DNA from: Filimonas zeae
Lineage (GTDB): Bacteria > Bacteroidota > Bacteroidia > Chitinophagales > Chitinophagaceae
Direction: 5' to 3'
DNA length: 64,000 nt
NCBI RefSeq assembly: GCF_014641615.1
Contig: NZ_BMIB01000004.1
Location: forward strand, 984,785 to 1,048,784
In this document: in pieces, positions 50,701 to 60,400 of the stretch
Numbering within the stretch: position 1 is the first letter of the stretch
Layout: every line of letters begins with the position of its first letter
Notes under the pieces: model-generated
Databases searched by the model: none
What the model saw: the letters and a program-made list of their open reading frames with translations, nothing else
What the model was told of the DNA's origin: nothing
Position numbers and translations under genes: made by a program

Positions 50701-50959
50701 CTTCCGGGCGCTTTACCCAGTTAAACTTCCATTTACCATTAAGGCTGCGGGTATACGGCGATTGATCTCTTTTCCCCGTTAGCGCCTGTTGCAAGCTGGC
50801 ATAGGGCATTAACGTAGCATGCGAGGCCTCCTTGTTGATACCAATACATTCGGGGTTTTCAATTTCGCGCGGAATACGTTCAGGGGCTTCACCTGTCTGC
50901 GCCCGGCCGGATACGGATAATAACACCGCTGCCATAGAACAAAATACGCTCAGTTTCAT
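47711..50959 (-). CDS. GH2 beta-galactosidase (LacZ-like), secreted
   Basis: 1,082 residues with a signal peptide ending SGRAQ. Order: sugar-binding jelly roll (about 70-250, with DVPANWQIKGYGTPFY and SGIFRDVSIWRAP), Ig-like domain, TIM barrel with acid/base Glu488 in IIIWSLGNECGD and nucleophile Glu568 in FYMCEFAHAMFNSMG, then a linker and the beta-gal small-chain domain (WRAPHQQDDMYAYARWDTLG, GRGPMENYSDRKTGSDIGLY). It ends in a Lys/Gly-rich tail after residue 1,060. It hydrolyses terminal beta-galactosides or a related substrate; exact linkage unknown. Confidence 0.92.
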   Translation of the reverse strand: MKLSVFCSMAAVLLSVSGRAQTGEAPERIPREIENPECIGINKEASHATLMPYASLQQALTGKRDQSPYTRSLNGKWKFNWVKRPEERPLDFYKPSYDVAAWKDIDVPANWQIKGYGTPFYRNIGYTFKKDFPHVMSEPPTNYTAYVDRNPVGSYRREFTVPADWNGGRVFMKFDGVDAGFFLWVNGKKVGYSTNSRNVAEFDITSFIQPGKNLVAVEVYQYVSGSYLEDQDMWRLSGIFRDVSIWRAPLLHIRDFSIQTDLDAQYVNATEKIAVKVKNYGAATNGKQILTATLYDGANVVATTKQLVGPIANGGEAVINFTLPVKAPAKWTAETPKLYITVLQLQETNQPAEFVSARTGFRKIEIKGRVFTLNGVPVKLKGVNRHENSPDNGHAVTEAQMIRDIEVIKQGNCNHVRTSHYSDAPRWYELCDEYGLYLVAEANVECHGLRDTFNERHDIKAAIVDRNVANVESFKNHASIIIWSLGNECGDGGSNFRSALSTIKAIDSTRPTHYEGFGVGANNPADVDSKMYSPILPYENATPKQKKLSTVELTATDPTLTKPFYMCEFAHAMFNSMGSLKEYVELFDKYPSILGGAIWEFQDQGIWNRRDPAHPILAFGGGFGEFPNDHYFIHKGVVASDRSPKPHFPEMKRLFQWVGFDFDATTGMLTVTNKYQFIPLNGLDASYTISKNGTVVSTGKLDISGIAPFGKKQLKVQVPALDKGGVYLLNVSVKLLNDASWAKKGYEIAAAQFELNRPAAMLPVYTKDAFDPLIEMTNGGNEITVQCGEVRYMFSKAAGGMENIYVNGKPLMQKGGGPRLHLWRAPHQQDDMYAYARWDTLGLKELNWNCDNFLVSGVTDTGVVVTAVLTGTGKNGFTVTHKADYIFNRKGAVTVQNQVSASDTTVVVARMGVRMLLDTAFNGFSYFGRGPMENYSDRKTGSDIGLYQSTVWQQQTPYEKPMECGNHEDVYWAEVTATALARIQVSGVTAPVQVAALPYKDEEMDKVEYKIDLPQRSATVLSVGYKTLGVGTNSCGPKPMPEYTVTLAPATFCYRLDVTGATVDKPAKSVKPGKAGKSGKKK

Positions 50960-51185
50960 TCAGTCCTGTGTTTATAAGTTGGTTGAGTATGTATAGGGCA
51001 GAAGCAGCAATCAATTTAACAGCACTGATACAGCGCCTGCCTGTATAGCGTTCGTTCAAGAGGTACCAAAGTAACTATAATTTACTAACCGCCGCCATAA
51101 AAATGTGGCTCACTACCTGTGCAACTTCCTGCAATCACTCGCATCAACAACACCAGAACAGTCCGCAACCCGCATCTGCACAAGC

Positions 51186-51944
51186 TTACATAAACACTTC
51201 CCCATCTTCCGGTACAAAACAACGTTCTGCGAAACCGTTTTCGTGTATCGCCTTTCGCACGTCTTCCCTGCTTTCCTGGCAATGGTTCACCGCTTCCATA
51301 TGTACTACGTACACTTTTGCCTGTGGCAAATACTTTACTACGGTAATTACATCACCCACGTTCATTACAATGCTATCACCCACTACAAAACGGGCGCCTC
51401 CACCGTTTACTATTATGTGTGTGGGTTTATACGTATCCAACGCCTGCTGCACTGCTTCGCACCAGATGGTATCTCCCGCTATATATACCACATGGTGGCC
51501 ATGCTTTATTACAAAACCAGATACAATGCCCATCTTCTCTTCAATTTCACCGGTGCCATGCCTGCCACATGTACGGTAAATATCTATACCCTGCCAGTGC
51601 ATATGCGTTTCTATTGCCTGTGCCTGGGTAAAGCCGGCAGTCTGTATCTCTGCCAGGCTGGCGGGCTGGGTAAACAAGGGTATACCTTTAGGCAGCAATT
51701 CTTTTGCGGTAACATCCCAATGGTCGGGGTGTGTATGGGTTACCAGTACTGCATCCACCCTTTTTATCAGCGCATCCAGTGCTTCACCGGTAACAGGTAA
51801 TTCTGTAGTAGGGTTACGTTCATTTCCGGCAGTCATCATAATGGGGTCGTACGCGTATCTGGGGGCCAGCATCGGATCAACCAGCAGCACCTTGTTGTTT
51901 ACCGTTATTACTAGGGTAGCGTTACGCAGTAATTGCACCTTCAT
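51186..51944 (-). CDS. MBL-fold metallo-hydrolase
   Basis: 252 residues. The zinc motif is VLVTHTHPDHWD (HxHxDH, about residues 69-80), with a third-ligand His in RTCGRHGTGE, Asp in VYIAGDTIWCE, and a terminal HMEAVNHC. It resembles UlaG-like or general MBL hydrolases. No signal peptide. Divergent from an HxlR gene and separated by a 94-bp region with a palindrome, so probably its target. The function is unknown. Confidence 0.87.
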   Translation of the reverse strand: MKVQLLRNATLVITVNNKVLLVDPMLAPRYAYDPIMMTAGNERNPTTELPVTGEALDALIKRVDAVLVTHTHPDHWDVTAKELLPKGIPLFTQPASLAEIQTAGFTQAQAIETHMHWQGIDIYRTCGRHGTGEIEEKMGIVSGFVIKHGHHVVYIAGDTIWCEAVQQALDTYKPTHIIVNGGGARFVVGDSIVMNVGDVITVVKYLPQAKVYVVHMEAVNHCQESREDVRKAIHENGFAERCFVPEDGEVFM

Positions 51945-52000
51945 ATCAAATCATTTAATTTTGATAACGAAGTTGAACAAAACAAACGCCGGGGGTACGA

Positions 52001-52020
52001 AGGTTACCGGCAGGTAACCT
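52001..52020. promoter_or_regulatory. Palindrome AGGTTACC-N4-GGTAACCT, candidate HxlR operator
   Basis: Perfect 8-nt arms (52001-52008, 52013-52020) in the divergent intergenic region, 18 nt before the hxlR start. Its position and symmetry fit a dimeric winged-helix repressor site acting on both genes. Confidence 0.55.
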
Positions 52021-52038
52021 GTTCACTTTTTTGTAACC

Positions 52039-52428
52039 ATGCCTACCAATACTTTTCAATATTGCGGACTGGATGTAGCCCTGGAGGTTTTATCCGGCAA
52101 GTGGAAACCGATCATCCTCTATCACCTGTTCCGTAACGATGCTATCCGTTTTACCGAGCTGTGGCGCTCCATTCCCAAAGTAACCAAGAAGGTACTGCTG
52201 GAACAGTTAAAGCAACTGGAGAATGATGCCCTGATAATACGGGAAGAAACACCCGCGTTTCCACCGGAAGTACGTTACCGTATTTCAGAAAAAGGCAGGG
52301 CCATGGGGCCGGCACTGGAAGCGTTGGAACAATGGGCCAATACGCATGCTACCGGGGCGGTAGAGAAAATGAAAGGGCAGAAAAGACTTTTAATTCAGGC
52401 CGGTACGTTACCAACAGAAGCACATTAA
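52039..52428 (+). CDS. HxlR-family transcriptional regulator
   Basis: 129 residues with the HxlR winged helix: LDVALEVLSGKWKPIILYHL, RFTELWRSIPKVTKKVLLEQ and PEVRYRISEKGRAM. A Cys at position 9 just before the first helix (QYCGLDVALEVL) is in the place of the redox or electrophile-sensing Cys of related regulators. Divergent from the MBL hydrolase. Followed by a strong terminator. Confidence 0.9.
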   Translation: MPTNTFQYCGLDVALEVLSGKWKPIILYHLFRNDAIRFTELWRSIPKVTKKVLLEQLKQLENDALIIREETPAFPPEVRYRISEKGRAMGPALEALEQWANTHATGAVEKMKGQKRLLIQAGTLPTEAH

Positions 52429-52439
52429 CACGCTAAAAG

Positions 52440-52474
52440 GATGGCGTATCATAAGTCCGATACGCCATCGTTTT
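52440..52474 (+). terminator. Terminator of the hxlR gene
   Basis: An 11-bp stem GATGGCGTATC/GATACGCCATC (52440-52450 with 52459-52469) and an 8-nt loop, followed by GTTTTG. Confidence 0.75.
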
Positions 52475-52504
52475 GTTCCGGTACCTGATGTTTATCTGTA
52501 TGGG

Positions 52505-54445
52505 CTACTCTTTTACAAAAGCCTTCGTTACTTTCTGTTTGCCGTTCTGTATACAAATCCAGTATACACCGGCAGCCATACTATTCAGATTAAAAACGTG
52601 CTTGTTTCCTTTCCACTGCGCCTTGTGCAGTATCTGCCCATTTACACTTTGTAACCACCCTGTTACCGGTTCGTTAACCGGTGTTGTTTTCAGCAATACA
52701 GTAATCTGATCCCGTGCCGGGTTGGGGTAAAACGTGTAGTCCACCTCTTTCTGTTGTAACAAGGTAGTGTCTGTAGCAGCTTTGGAAAGTAATGATACAG
52801 AAGCAGCTGCGGCAGCACCACCCACAGGCACCAGCTGCCAGTGCTGGTTTTTACCATTCAGGTAAGCCCACTGAAAAATATTGGCGCCGTTAGTTAGTGA
52901 GGTTCCATCCACATCTACACATTTACCGCTGTTTACGGGCGTAATGCGGTAGAAGCCACCGGTTACGAGCGTGAAGGTAAATTTCTGGTTGTTGCCGCCG
53001 GTGCTCTGCCATATAGCCACGTTGGCACCATCTGCTGTGCTGCTGCTGGCCACATCCAGGTTTTTACCACTTCCCACACCTACCAGTGTATACTGTCCGC
53101 TACCGGTGTTGGTGAGTGTCCATTGCTGGCAGGCGCAGTCGTTGGCAGGCCATTGCCTTACGTTAGCGCCATTGGCATTGCCATTGTTCGCTACCTCCAT
53201 AGCTTGTCCGCTGTGGCGGGCAAATATTTTATATACGCCATTTACCGGGCCGGCAGCAGATAAAGGGTCACGCGCAAAAGTGAGCGAGCCAAAGCCCAGC
53301 TGATCAAACCCGCCACTGTTGGGGCCGTAGTTGCCACCACCACCTTCCGGTCTGTGCAGGGCGGCATAGGCAGCCATGCCCGGTACCGAAAGCCCCATAC
53401 GGTTAGCGTAATGATGATATACCATTTCCCATACGGGGCGGATATTGCCACGGCCTGCATCAGCAATTACCGTCTGCTGCATCTGGGCGCAGTTCTGGCC
53501 ATTACCCCAGGTATACGTAGTATACGGCACCGTGTTGCCGGTGTTGTATTGCGCCACATACTCTGCACCTTTCAAAAACCGGTTACTATCATAACCATAC
53601 ATATCATCGCCTTGGTTCCAGGCCATCTCACAAAAAGCCCCCATTAAGCCTATGCCCAGGGTAGCATGGCCCTGGTCGCGGCCACTCTCCTGCCACTGGC
53701 CCAGGGTGCTGTTGTGCAGGTACCAAACTGCATGGGTAATAGAGCCATTGCCCGCACCGGTTTTAAAGTAATTGATGGCACGGTTGTATAAATCCCGCCG
53801 GTCGCACAACACACCTATTGCCAGCACAGAAGCCATATTGCATAAATCCCAGTTAGCCCAGTAGTTAGTAATACAGGCATCGTTGTGGTTCAGGAGAAAG
53901 TTATCATTCAGCGGATAAAATTTCGTCAGCATCATATTCTGAAAACGGGTAAAGTCGGCCGCTGCCCAGCCGCTGTACGTTCGCATAATTTCTGCTGCAT
54001 TGGCAAACTGATAACCATAAATACCGGCAGCCAGAAAGCGATCGGCATTACCGGTAATGTACCGGAGTGTGGATGACCAGTCATTCATAATGGCGATAGA
54101 CTTGTTGGCATAGTCCACATCGCCGGTTATCTTCCAGCGTATGGCAGTCTGGTAGGCAGCGGCAATATCATTGTAAAGCCTTGTGTAATTCTGCCCCGTA
54201 CCTCCACGGCGTACGGTATCTAACGCAAGGTGCGCGTACGTAAGCTGCGACCGGCCGTTTGCTGTCAGCACGTCCCAGCTGCCTTTCCAGGGTTGCGCAT
54301 TGGCATTTACTTTCGTGCGCATTCTGGCAAAATCCGCTTCGGTATGTAATAATCCGGGGTGCACAAAAGCCTGTGCGCCAGCTGTGCCAGTGGCCGAAAC
54401 CACCAGTACAGCACCCATTAAAAAAGTAAGAGCAATCGTTTTCAT
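52505..54445 (-). CDS. Alginate-lyase-superfamily enzyme with ricin-type lectin domain and T9SS tail
   Basis: 646 residues. Signal peptide (to about residue 25), an alpha/alpha-toroid alginate-lyase-superfamily domain (about 28-390; motifs CITNYWANWDLCNMA and QWQESGRDQGHATLGIGL), a ricin-B/CBM13-like trefoil (about 402-542; QW and NLDVAS/CVDVDG repeats), an Ala-rich linker and a type IX sorting domain (570-646, YTFYPNPARDQ to VTKAFVKE). It probably degrades a uronate-containing polysaccharide at the cell surface. It lies 37 nt downstream of the giant gene, likely in the same transcript. Confidence 0.82.
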   Translation of the reverse strand: MKTIALTFLMGAVLVVSATGTAGAQAFVHPGLLHTEADFARMRTKVNANAQPWKGSWDVLTANGRSQLTYAHLALDTVRRGGTGQNYTRLYNDIAAAYQTAIRWKITGDVDYANKSIAIMNDWSSTLRYITGNADRFLAAGIYGYQFANAAEIMRTYSGWAAADFTRFQNMMLTKFYPLNDNFLLNHNDACITNYWANWDLCNMASVLAIGVLCDRRDLYNRAINYFKTGAGNGSITHAVWYLHNSTLGQWQESGRDQGHATLGIGLMGAFCEMAWNQGDDMYGYDSNRFLKGAEYVAQYNTGNTVPYTTYTWGNGQNCAQMQQTVIADAGRGNIRPVWEMVYHHYANRMGLSVPGMAAYAALHRPEGGGGNYGPNSGGFDQLGFGSLTFARDPLSAAGPVNGVYKIFARHSGQAMEVANNGNANGANVRQWPANDCACQQWTLTNTGSGQYTLVGVGSGKNLDVASSSTADGANVAIWQSTGGNNQKFTFTLVTGGFYRITPVNSGKCVDVDGTSLTNGANIFQWAYLNGKNQHWQLVPVGGAAAAASVSLLSKAATDTTLLQQKEVDYTFYPNPARDQITVLLKTTPVNEPVTGWLQSVNGQILHKAQWKGNKHVFNLNSMAAGVYWICIQNGKQKVTKAFVKE

Positions 54446-54482
54446 AACAAGTGTTTTTAATGAAGAGATAGCATATGAAAGG

Positions 54483-57400
54483 TTATTGTTTCAGTATTTT
54501 TTGTGTAATCACCTGTGTACCGTTCTGCACCGTTACCAGGTAAATACCAGTGTTCCAATGGCCCACCTGCAATACTTCTTTTGCCTGCTTTAGGGGCCGG
54601 GTAAGTATTACACGCCCATCAGCAGTAGTCACCCTCACCTGTGCACGGCTGTGCAATTGCGGCACCTGTATATACAAAACCTCTGCTGCGGGATTAGGAT
54701 ACAGGCTAATTCTGGCATCTGTATCCGGCAATGCACCTGCCCCTGACACTCGCTGCACGGTGTGCACTGCAAATGCAGGGGGTTCAGTACCCCATATCAA
54801 TGTGCCTTTATAGTATACCGTTACTTGAGGGTTGGGTGCAAAAGCAGATTGCGGCAACCAGGAATAATCATTAGCCGGCTGTATGTTAACCCAATTGCTA
54901 CGGGCTATGCGCAACTGAATATTACCTGTATTGCTGTAAGGATGCAAAGCATCCTTTTCCGGGTTCACCGCCAGTTCCAGATAATGATCTGCGCCTTCAC
55001 GTTCCGGCAATATCCGTTGTATATTTCCGCTGATGTTGTTTACACCCAGGCTGGCATAATCTATCCAGTAGTTTACAGGCAAACTATCGCCTGTGCTAAA
55101 CCAGTACCTTACCGTGATATCTCCATAAGCCAGCGGCACATTGCCTTCGTTGTTCAATTGCAGCCAGGTTTGTATCGCGTTATTGGCATTGCCACTGCTA
55201 AGCGTGTAAGCACTTACCGCAGCAACCGGCGCTTCTGTTGCAGGCTCTACGCCCGCTATCAGCCTTCCATTTCTGTACATTGTAATATGCGCATTGGCAC
55301 TATAACCCGCAGCGGCTTTGTAAGAGTAATCATTTACCTCGTTAAAAGCAGCCCAGTTGGTACCGGTTATTCTGGTTTGTACAGCACCGGTTTCTGCACC
55401 CGGCTGCAATACCCCTGCGGCAGCATCAAACCCATATTCCACATAACCGCAGGCCAGCTTGCGCGGCGTGGCTACAGGCACATACTTAGCGGTAATCACA
55501 TTGCCTAAAGCTGCGTAATCTATAAAGGTTTGTATACCCGCATAATGCTCAGGTGTTATCCAGTAGCGAACAGTCAACTCCTTCAGGGCAAAAGACGTGG
55601 AATCATTATTCACGATACGCCAATACGGGCGTATGCTATTATTAGTAGCTTGTGCATTATCGCCATTTTTATACAACAGCGACAGCTGCAACGGCCTAAC
55701 CGTTAACACACGGCTGACGGTAGCAGGTTTGTAACGTGCATTCCCAGCCTGTTGCACAGTCAAGGTAACATTGCCCGCGCCGGTAACTCGCACGCGCCCT
55801 TGTGCATCAATCACCGCCACATTGGTATCTGCACTGCTGTAACTAAGCGGCAAGCCAGAGGAAGCAGTTGCCTGCATGGTAAAGTCACTGTCGCCAACTG
55901 TTCTGGCAGCGGGCTGTGTCAGGGTTATCGTTTGGGTAGCCGTCATGCCAGCTGTTATTTCAGCAGCAGACAACGCACGATTATAAATACGGAACTCATC
56001 AATGGTACCTCTGAACATCGGATCTGCCGTGTATTGAGATTTACCCAGATAATTCTGCGTCATCGCCCCTATAGCAGCCGGGCTTATATTGATAGCGGTG
56101 GAACTAACCACCTGTGTACCGTTAATAAACAAACGCGTGGTATTACCGGTATAGGTAATGGCTATATGCGTCCAGGTGTTTACAGGAAAAGCATAGTTGT
56201 AATTAAATCCCTGCTCTGTTCCACCGTTTTTAGCAGCATACCTTACCACACCGCTCGCAGATTGCACTGTAAAAAACAGGTAGTTGTTGGTGCCTCTGCC
56301 AAAATCAAATAAACGCATCCAGGTAGCCAGTGCATCCATTTTTATCCAGGAGCTGATGGTAAAGCTGGTTACCCCATTCATAACATCCGCAGGCAAACTG
56401 GCATAGGCAGTTGCGGCACCGTTCAGCTTTAAGGCCTGCCCGGTATACCCACTGTCACGTACTGCAGCAGCCGCCAGGGTAGCATGCCTGGCTCCCCACT
56501 CATCACGCAGCCTGGTGCCCGCTAGTTCTTCCCAGGCATATTTACTCCATTGGCCCGGCCCTGGTGTTGCAACAGCTTCGGCACTGTTACCATATGCCGT
56601 AGTACCTTCTACGGCAGCTACCACATAGTAATACACTGTGCCATTGGTTACCGCAGTATCGGTGTAGTAATTATTGCTTACCTGAGCCAGCAGGGTATAA
56701 GGGCCGCTTTGTGTGGTACTACGTTTTACCTGGTATTGCAGATTTAGTACAGACTCCCATTCCACCACATTACGTGCATCACCGGATGCTACTATTACAC
56801 CAGTAACTATATTGCTTTTTATAACCAGCCGCAACACGGCAGTGCCTGTACTGCTGTCGTTAGCAGCGGTGAGGGTAACCGCATAGTTACCGGGTGTTAC
56901 AGGTGTGCCGCTGATAGTGCCGGTAACAGTATCCAGCACCAGGCCGGCAGGTAAACCCACCGCTGTAAAATGCGAAGGTGCCTTTATAGCAGTAACCGCG
57001 TATTCATAAGCGCGGCCAACCAGCAGGGTATCGGCCAGTGCACTGGTAATGGTTACCGGCACGGTACGATCATCCAACAGTACAATATCATTGCCATTGC
57101 CACCTTTATAGGTAATACGGAAAACATGGCCGCCTATGGTAAGGGTATCCATTTCAGGCAAATCCTTAAACGTTCCATTTACCGCAGCAGCACCTGTATT
57201 TTCTGCCAGTACAAAAGAAGTACCTGGGGGCAAGGTACCGGCGGCGGTTAGGGTAACAGCCAGTGCCGGGTTATTCAATACCATATTGCCCGCAATCATT
57301 TTATCTGCCTGTTGCGTAGCCAGGTTCACCTCTGCTCTCCAGGTAGCATCGGGCAATAGTGTTAAGGTGGAGGTAGTAGTAAGCGTACCTATGGCCAGGT

Positions 57401-60400
57401 TGCCGGGTTCTAACGCGGCACCTGTGCCATTGCCGGTACCGATAGTTACCGTTCCGGTGGTTCTGCCGGTGCCACCAAACGCGCCGCCAACAACAGTAAT
57501 CGGACTGACAAAGGCCCCGGTAGCTGCGTTGTTATTTAACAGCAATCGCCCGTTGCGTACGAGGGTGGCGGAAGAATACGTGTGGTTGCCACTCAACTCC
57601 CAGTTGCCCGAGCCCACTTTTTCCACGCCAATGGTACCGTTGATAGTTCCGCTAAACCAGGTGCTGGTGTTTAAAGCGCCCACACTCATTACGGGCGCAC
57701 CACCAGCATTGTTACGGAAATAGCCTCTGCCAGTAAGCGCTCCAAAATGAATAGTTCCGGTAGCAAAGTTGAGGCTCTGGCAATCTATGCCGTTGGCATC
57801 CAGGTTCCAGGTGGCATTGGCACTGCCCGATTGTGGCACATTAAATCGAAGCCGGTTGTTGCCACTACGCAGGGCATTTACAAACAAACCGGCAAAACCA
57901 CTGTTGTCACCAAACATATGCAGCCCTGCATAGGTATTACAATCATTCCATAAAGTGCCGCTGCCGGTTATGCGGCCGTAAAGGGCTATGCCATACGTGC
58001 CTTCATATACATAGCTTCTTTTTCCGGGCAGCACTTCTATATCGTTGTATAAAGTAACATCGCCATATTCTGAGTGCAGGGTGCCGCCGTCTAAAATAAT
58101 CTTACCGGTACCCAGCGGGCCAGCGGTAGGTACACCGGGGGTACCTGTACCCACACCCGCTATGCCCACACCGTACGACATGCCACCCGATCCATCGCCC
58201 CATACGGTGGTGTTGCCTGTATACGTATTCAGCCCCTTTATATACACAATGCCCCGGCCTATATTTTTCAGGCTGCCGGTACCGGATATGCCTCCGTTCA
58301 GGGTTATGTTCTGGCTTCTGGCATTTACTGCCAGCTCACCACTCAGCACCAGTGGTGTGTTCAGCGCCTGCGCGCGTGATGACTGATTGATAATTTCATT
58401 GGCAGCAGTGATAGTATTACCGGTAATGGTATAGCTGCTGGCCGTGGTATCAAATACTATTCTCAGGGTAGCTATACCGTTCACATTGTTATTCAGTACA
58501 GAATCTTCTGTGGATGTAAATGTAATAACGGCCGGGCTGGCAGGCGCTACGCCTTCTACCCAATTGGCGCTATCACTCCAGCTGGTGCTGGCAGCTGCAT
58601 TTACCCAGGTATAAGTACCTGCACCGGGTACACCAAATCCTTCAGGCGAGTTACCACTCTGTAAAGATGTACCAACAGATACAATTACATAGTAGTAAGG
58701 TATACCGTTGTTAACAGCAGCATCAGTATAAGTAGTGCCGGTAACACTGGCCAGTGTGGTATACGGGCCACCTGTAACTGTACTGCGTTTAACACTGTAG
58801 GTTACAGCACCCTCTCCCGGCGCCCAGCTCAGGTGCAGTTGGCCGTTAACAGCAGTAACTATGGGTTTACCAGGTATAGCGGGAGGTACCGCAGCACTTG
58901 CCTCATTGGACATTCCACTTTCCAGTGTATCTGCCATAGCTGTTACCACGTAGTAGTTCAGCACTTCCGGTACAGGATGTTTGTCTGTAAAGGAAGTAGT
59001 GGTAATACCGGATGCAATAGTGGTGTAAGGCCCTCCACTGGTTAATGCCCGTTTTATCTGGTAGCCGGTGGCATTGTTGGAGGCTGACCAGCCAAGCAGA
59101 ATAGCACCTGCGTTGGTGGCTGTGGCAGTAAACCCTGCGGGTGCCGCAGGCGCTGTATCAGCAGTTACCCGTAATACCAGTGTAGCCGTACCTGTACCGG
59201 CAGCGTTGGTGGCATACAGCGTTACGGCAGTAGTACCCAGCGTGGTGGGTATACCTGAAATTACGCCCGTTGCAGTGTTAATACTTAACCCGGCAGGTAA
59301 ACCAGTTGCACTATAGCTAACCGGCGTGTTGCTGGCAGCTATGGTGTAGTTAAATGCTGCCCCCACCTGTACGCCTGCTGCTGTGGTACTGGTAATCTGT
59401 GGCGCACCAGTTGGTGCGGCTGCACTGAATGCCACGTTAGAAAAGGTAGCAGTATTGAGTGCAGATACGTTATTAGAGATGGTGTAAAAGCCATAAAACA
59501 AACTGTCGGTGTAATTGGCGGGCTCGTAAAAACAAAGCAGGTTGGTCCAGCTCACTCCATCGTGCGAGTGGTAACCGAAAATACGGTTGCCTACACGCTC
59601 CATCTTCATCCACCATGGTGCTTTCGGCTGCCAGTGGCGGCCGACCCCTCCTGCACCATTCAGGTGTATATTCCAGTAAGCAGCACCAGGCGCCAGCGAC
59701 TGCCGCACCATAATACCACAGCCACCGGCAGCCTCACTCATGTCCTCCACTTTCATTACCACTGCGGAATTACCGGCCATCTTCTGAAAAGTATAATTGA
59801 AAGCATTACTTAACGAGGTGCCTGCCCCTCTAACCGTCCATACACCGTTGCTGTATACAGCACTTCCGGCCATACCTGCATTGCCAATATCCATATTGGT
59901 TAAGTGCGTTACGGGTTGTACATTATCGCCGGGATATATTACCGGAGGCAAAACCACAGCAGTAGCCGTATCGGCCGATTTCAGGAACAGAAAATTACCA
60001 CCCGCACCGCCAAGGGCCGCACGCATTCTATCGGTATGCGGCGTGGCCATACCTTTTCGCAGATGGTAAGCCGCTTTAATAATATTGGTCATATCGCCGG
60101 TAATAATGCCCGGCCGTATGCCCCAGTTAGTCCAGTACGAGGCGTAGCCACCAAAAGGCACAAACGTCATGGAGTCTCCGTCAAAAGAAAACTGGTGGTA
60201 CAATTCAGCAATGCTCAGTAACCGGTTATCCAGTTCTGCAAACATATCAATGCCCTGCTTATAAGCTACCTCTGCGCCCCATGCCAGCGCAGCGGCCTGT
60301 ACGCGCCAGTGGTCATCACGGCCGGCATCGCCTACTTCCCCATTGGGCAGGGAGTTGCGTAATCCGCCGCCCGCATCCATACGGTATACCTCAATGGCCT

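Noticed and set aside
54762..55508. 248-codon plus-strand frame inside the giant gene
   Set aside because: Antisense of CBM3-coding sequence; atypical composition and no recognisable motif.
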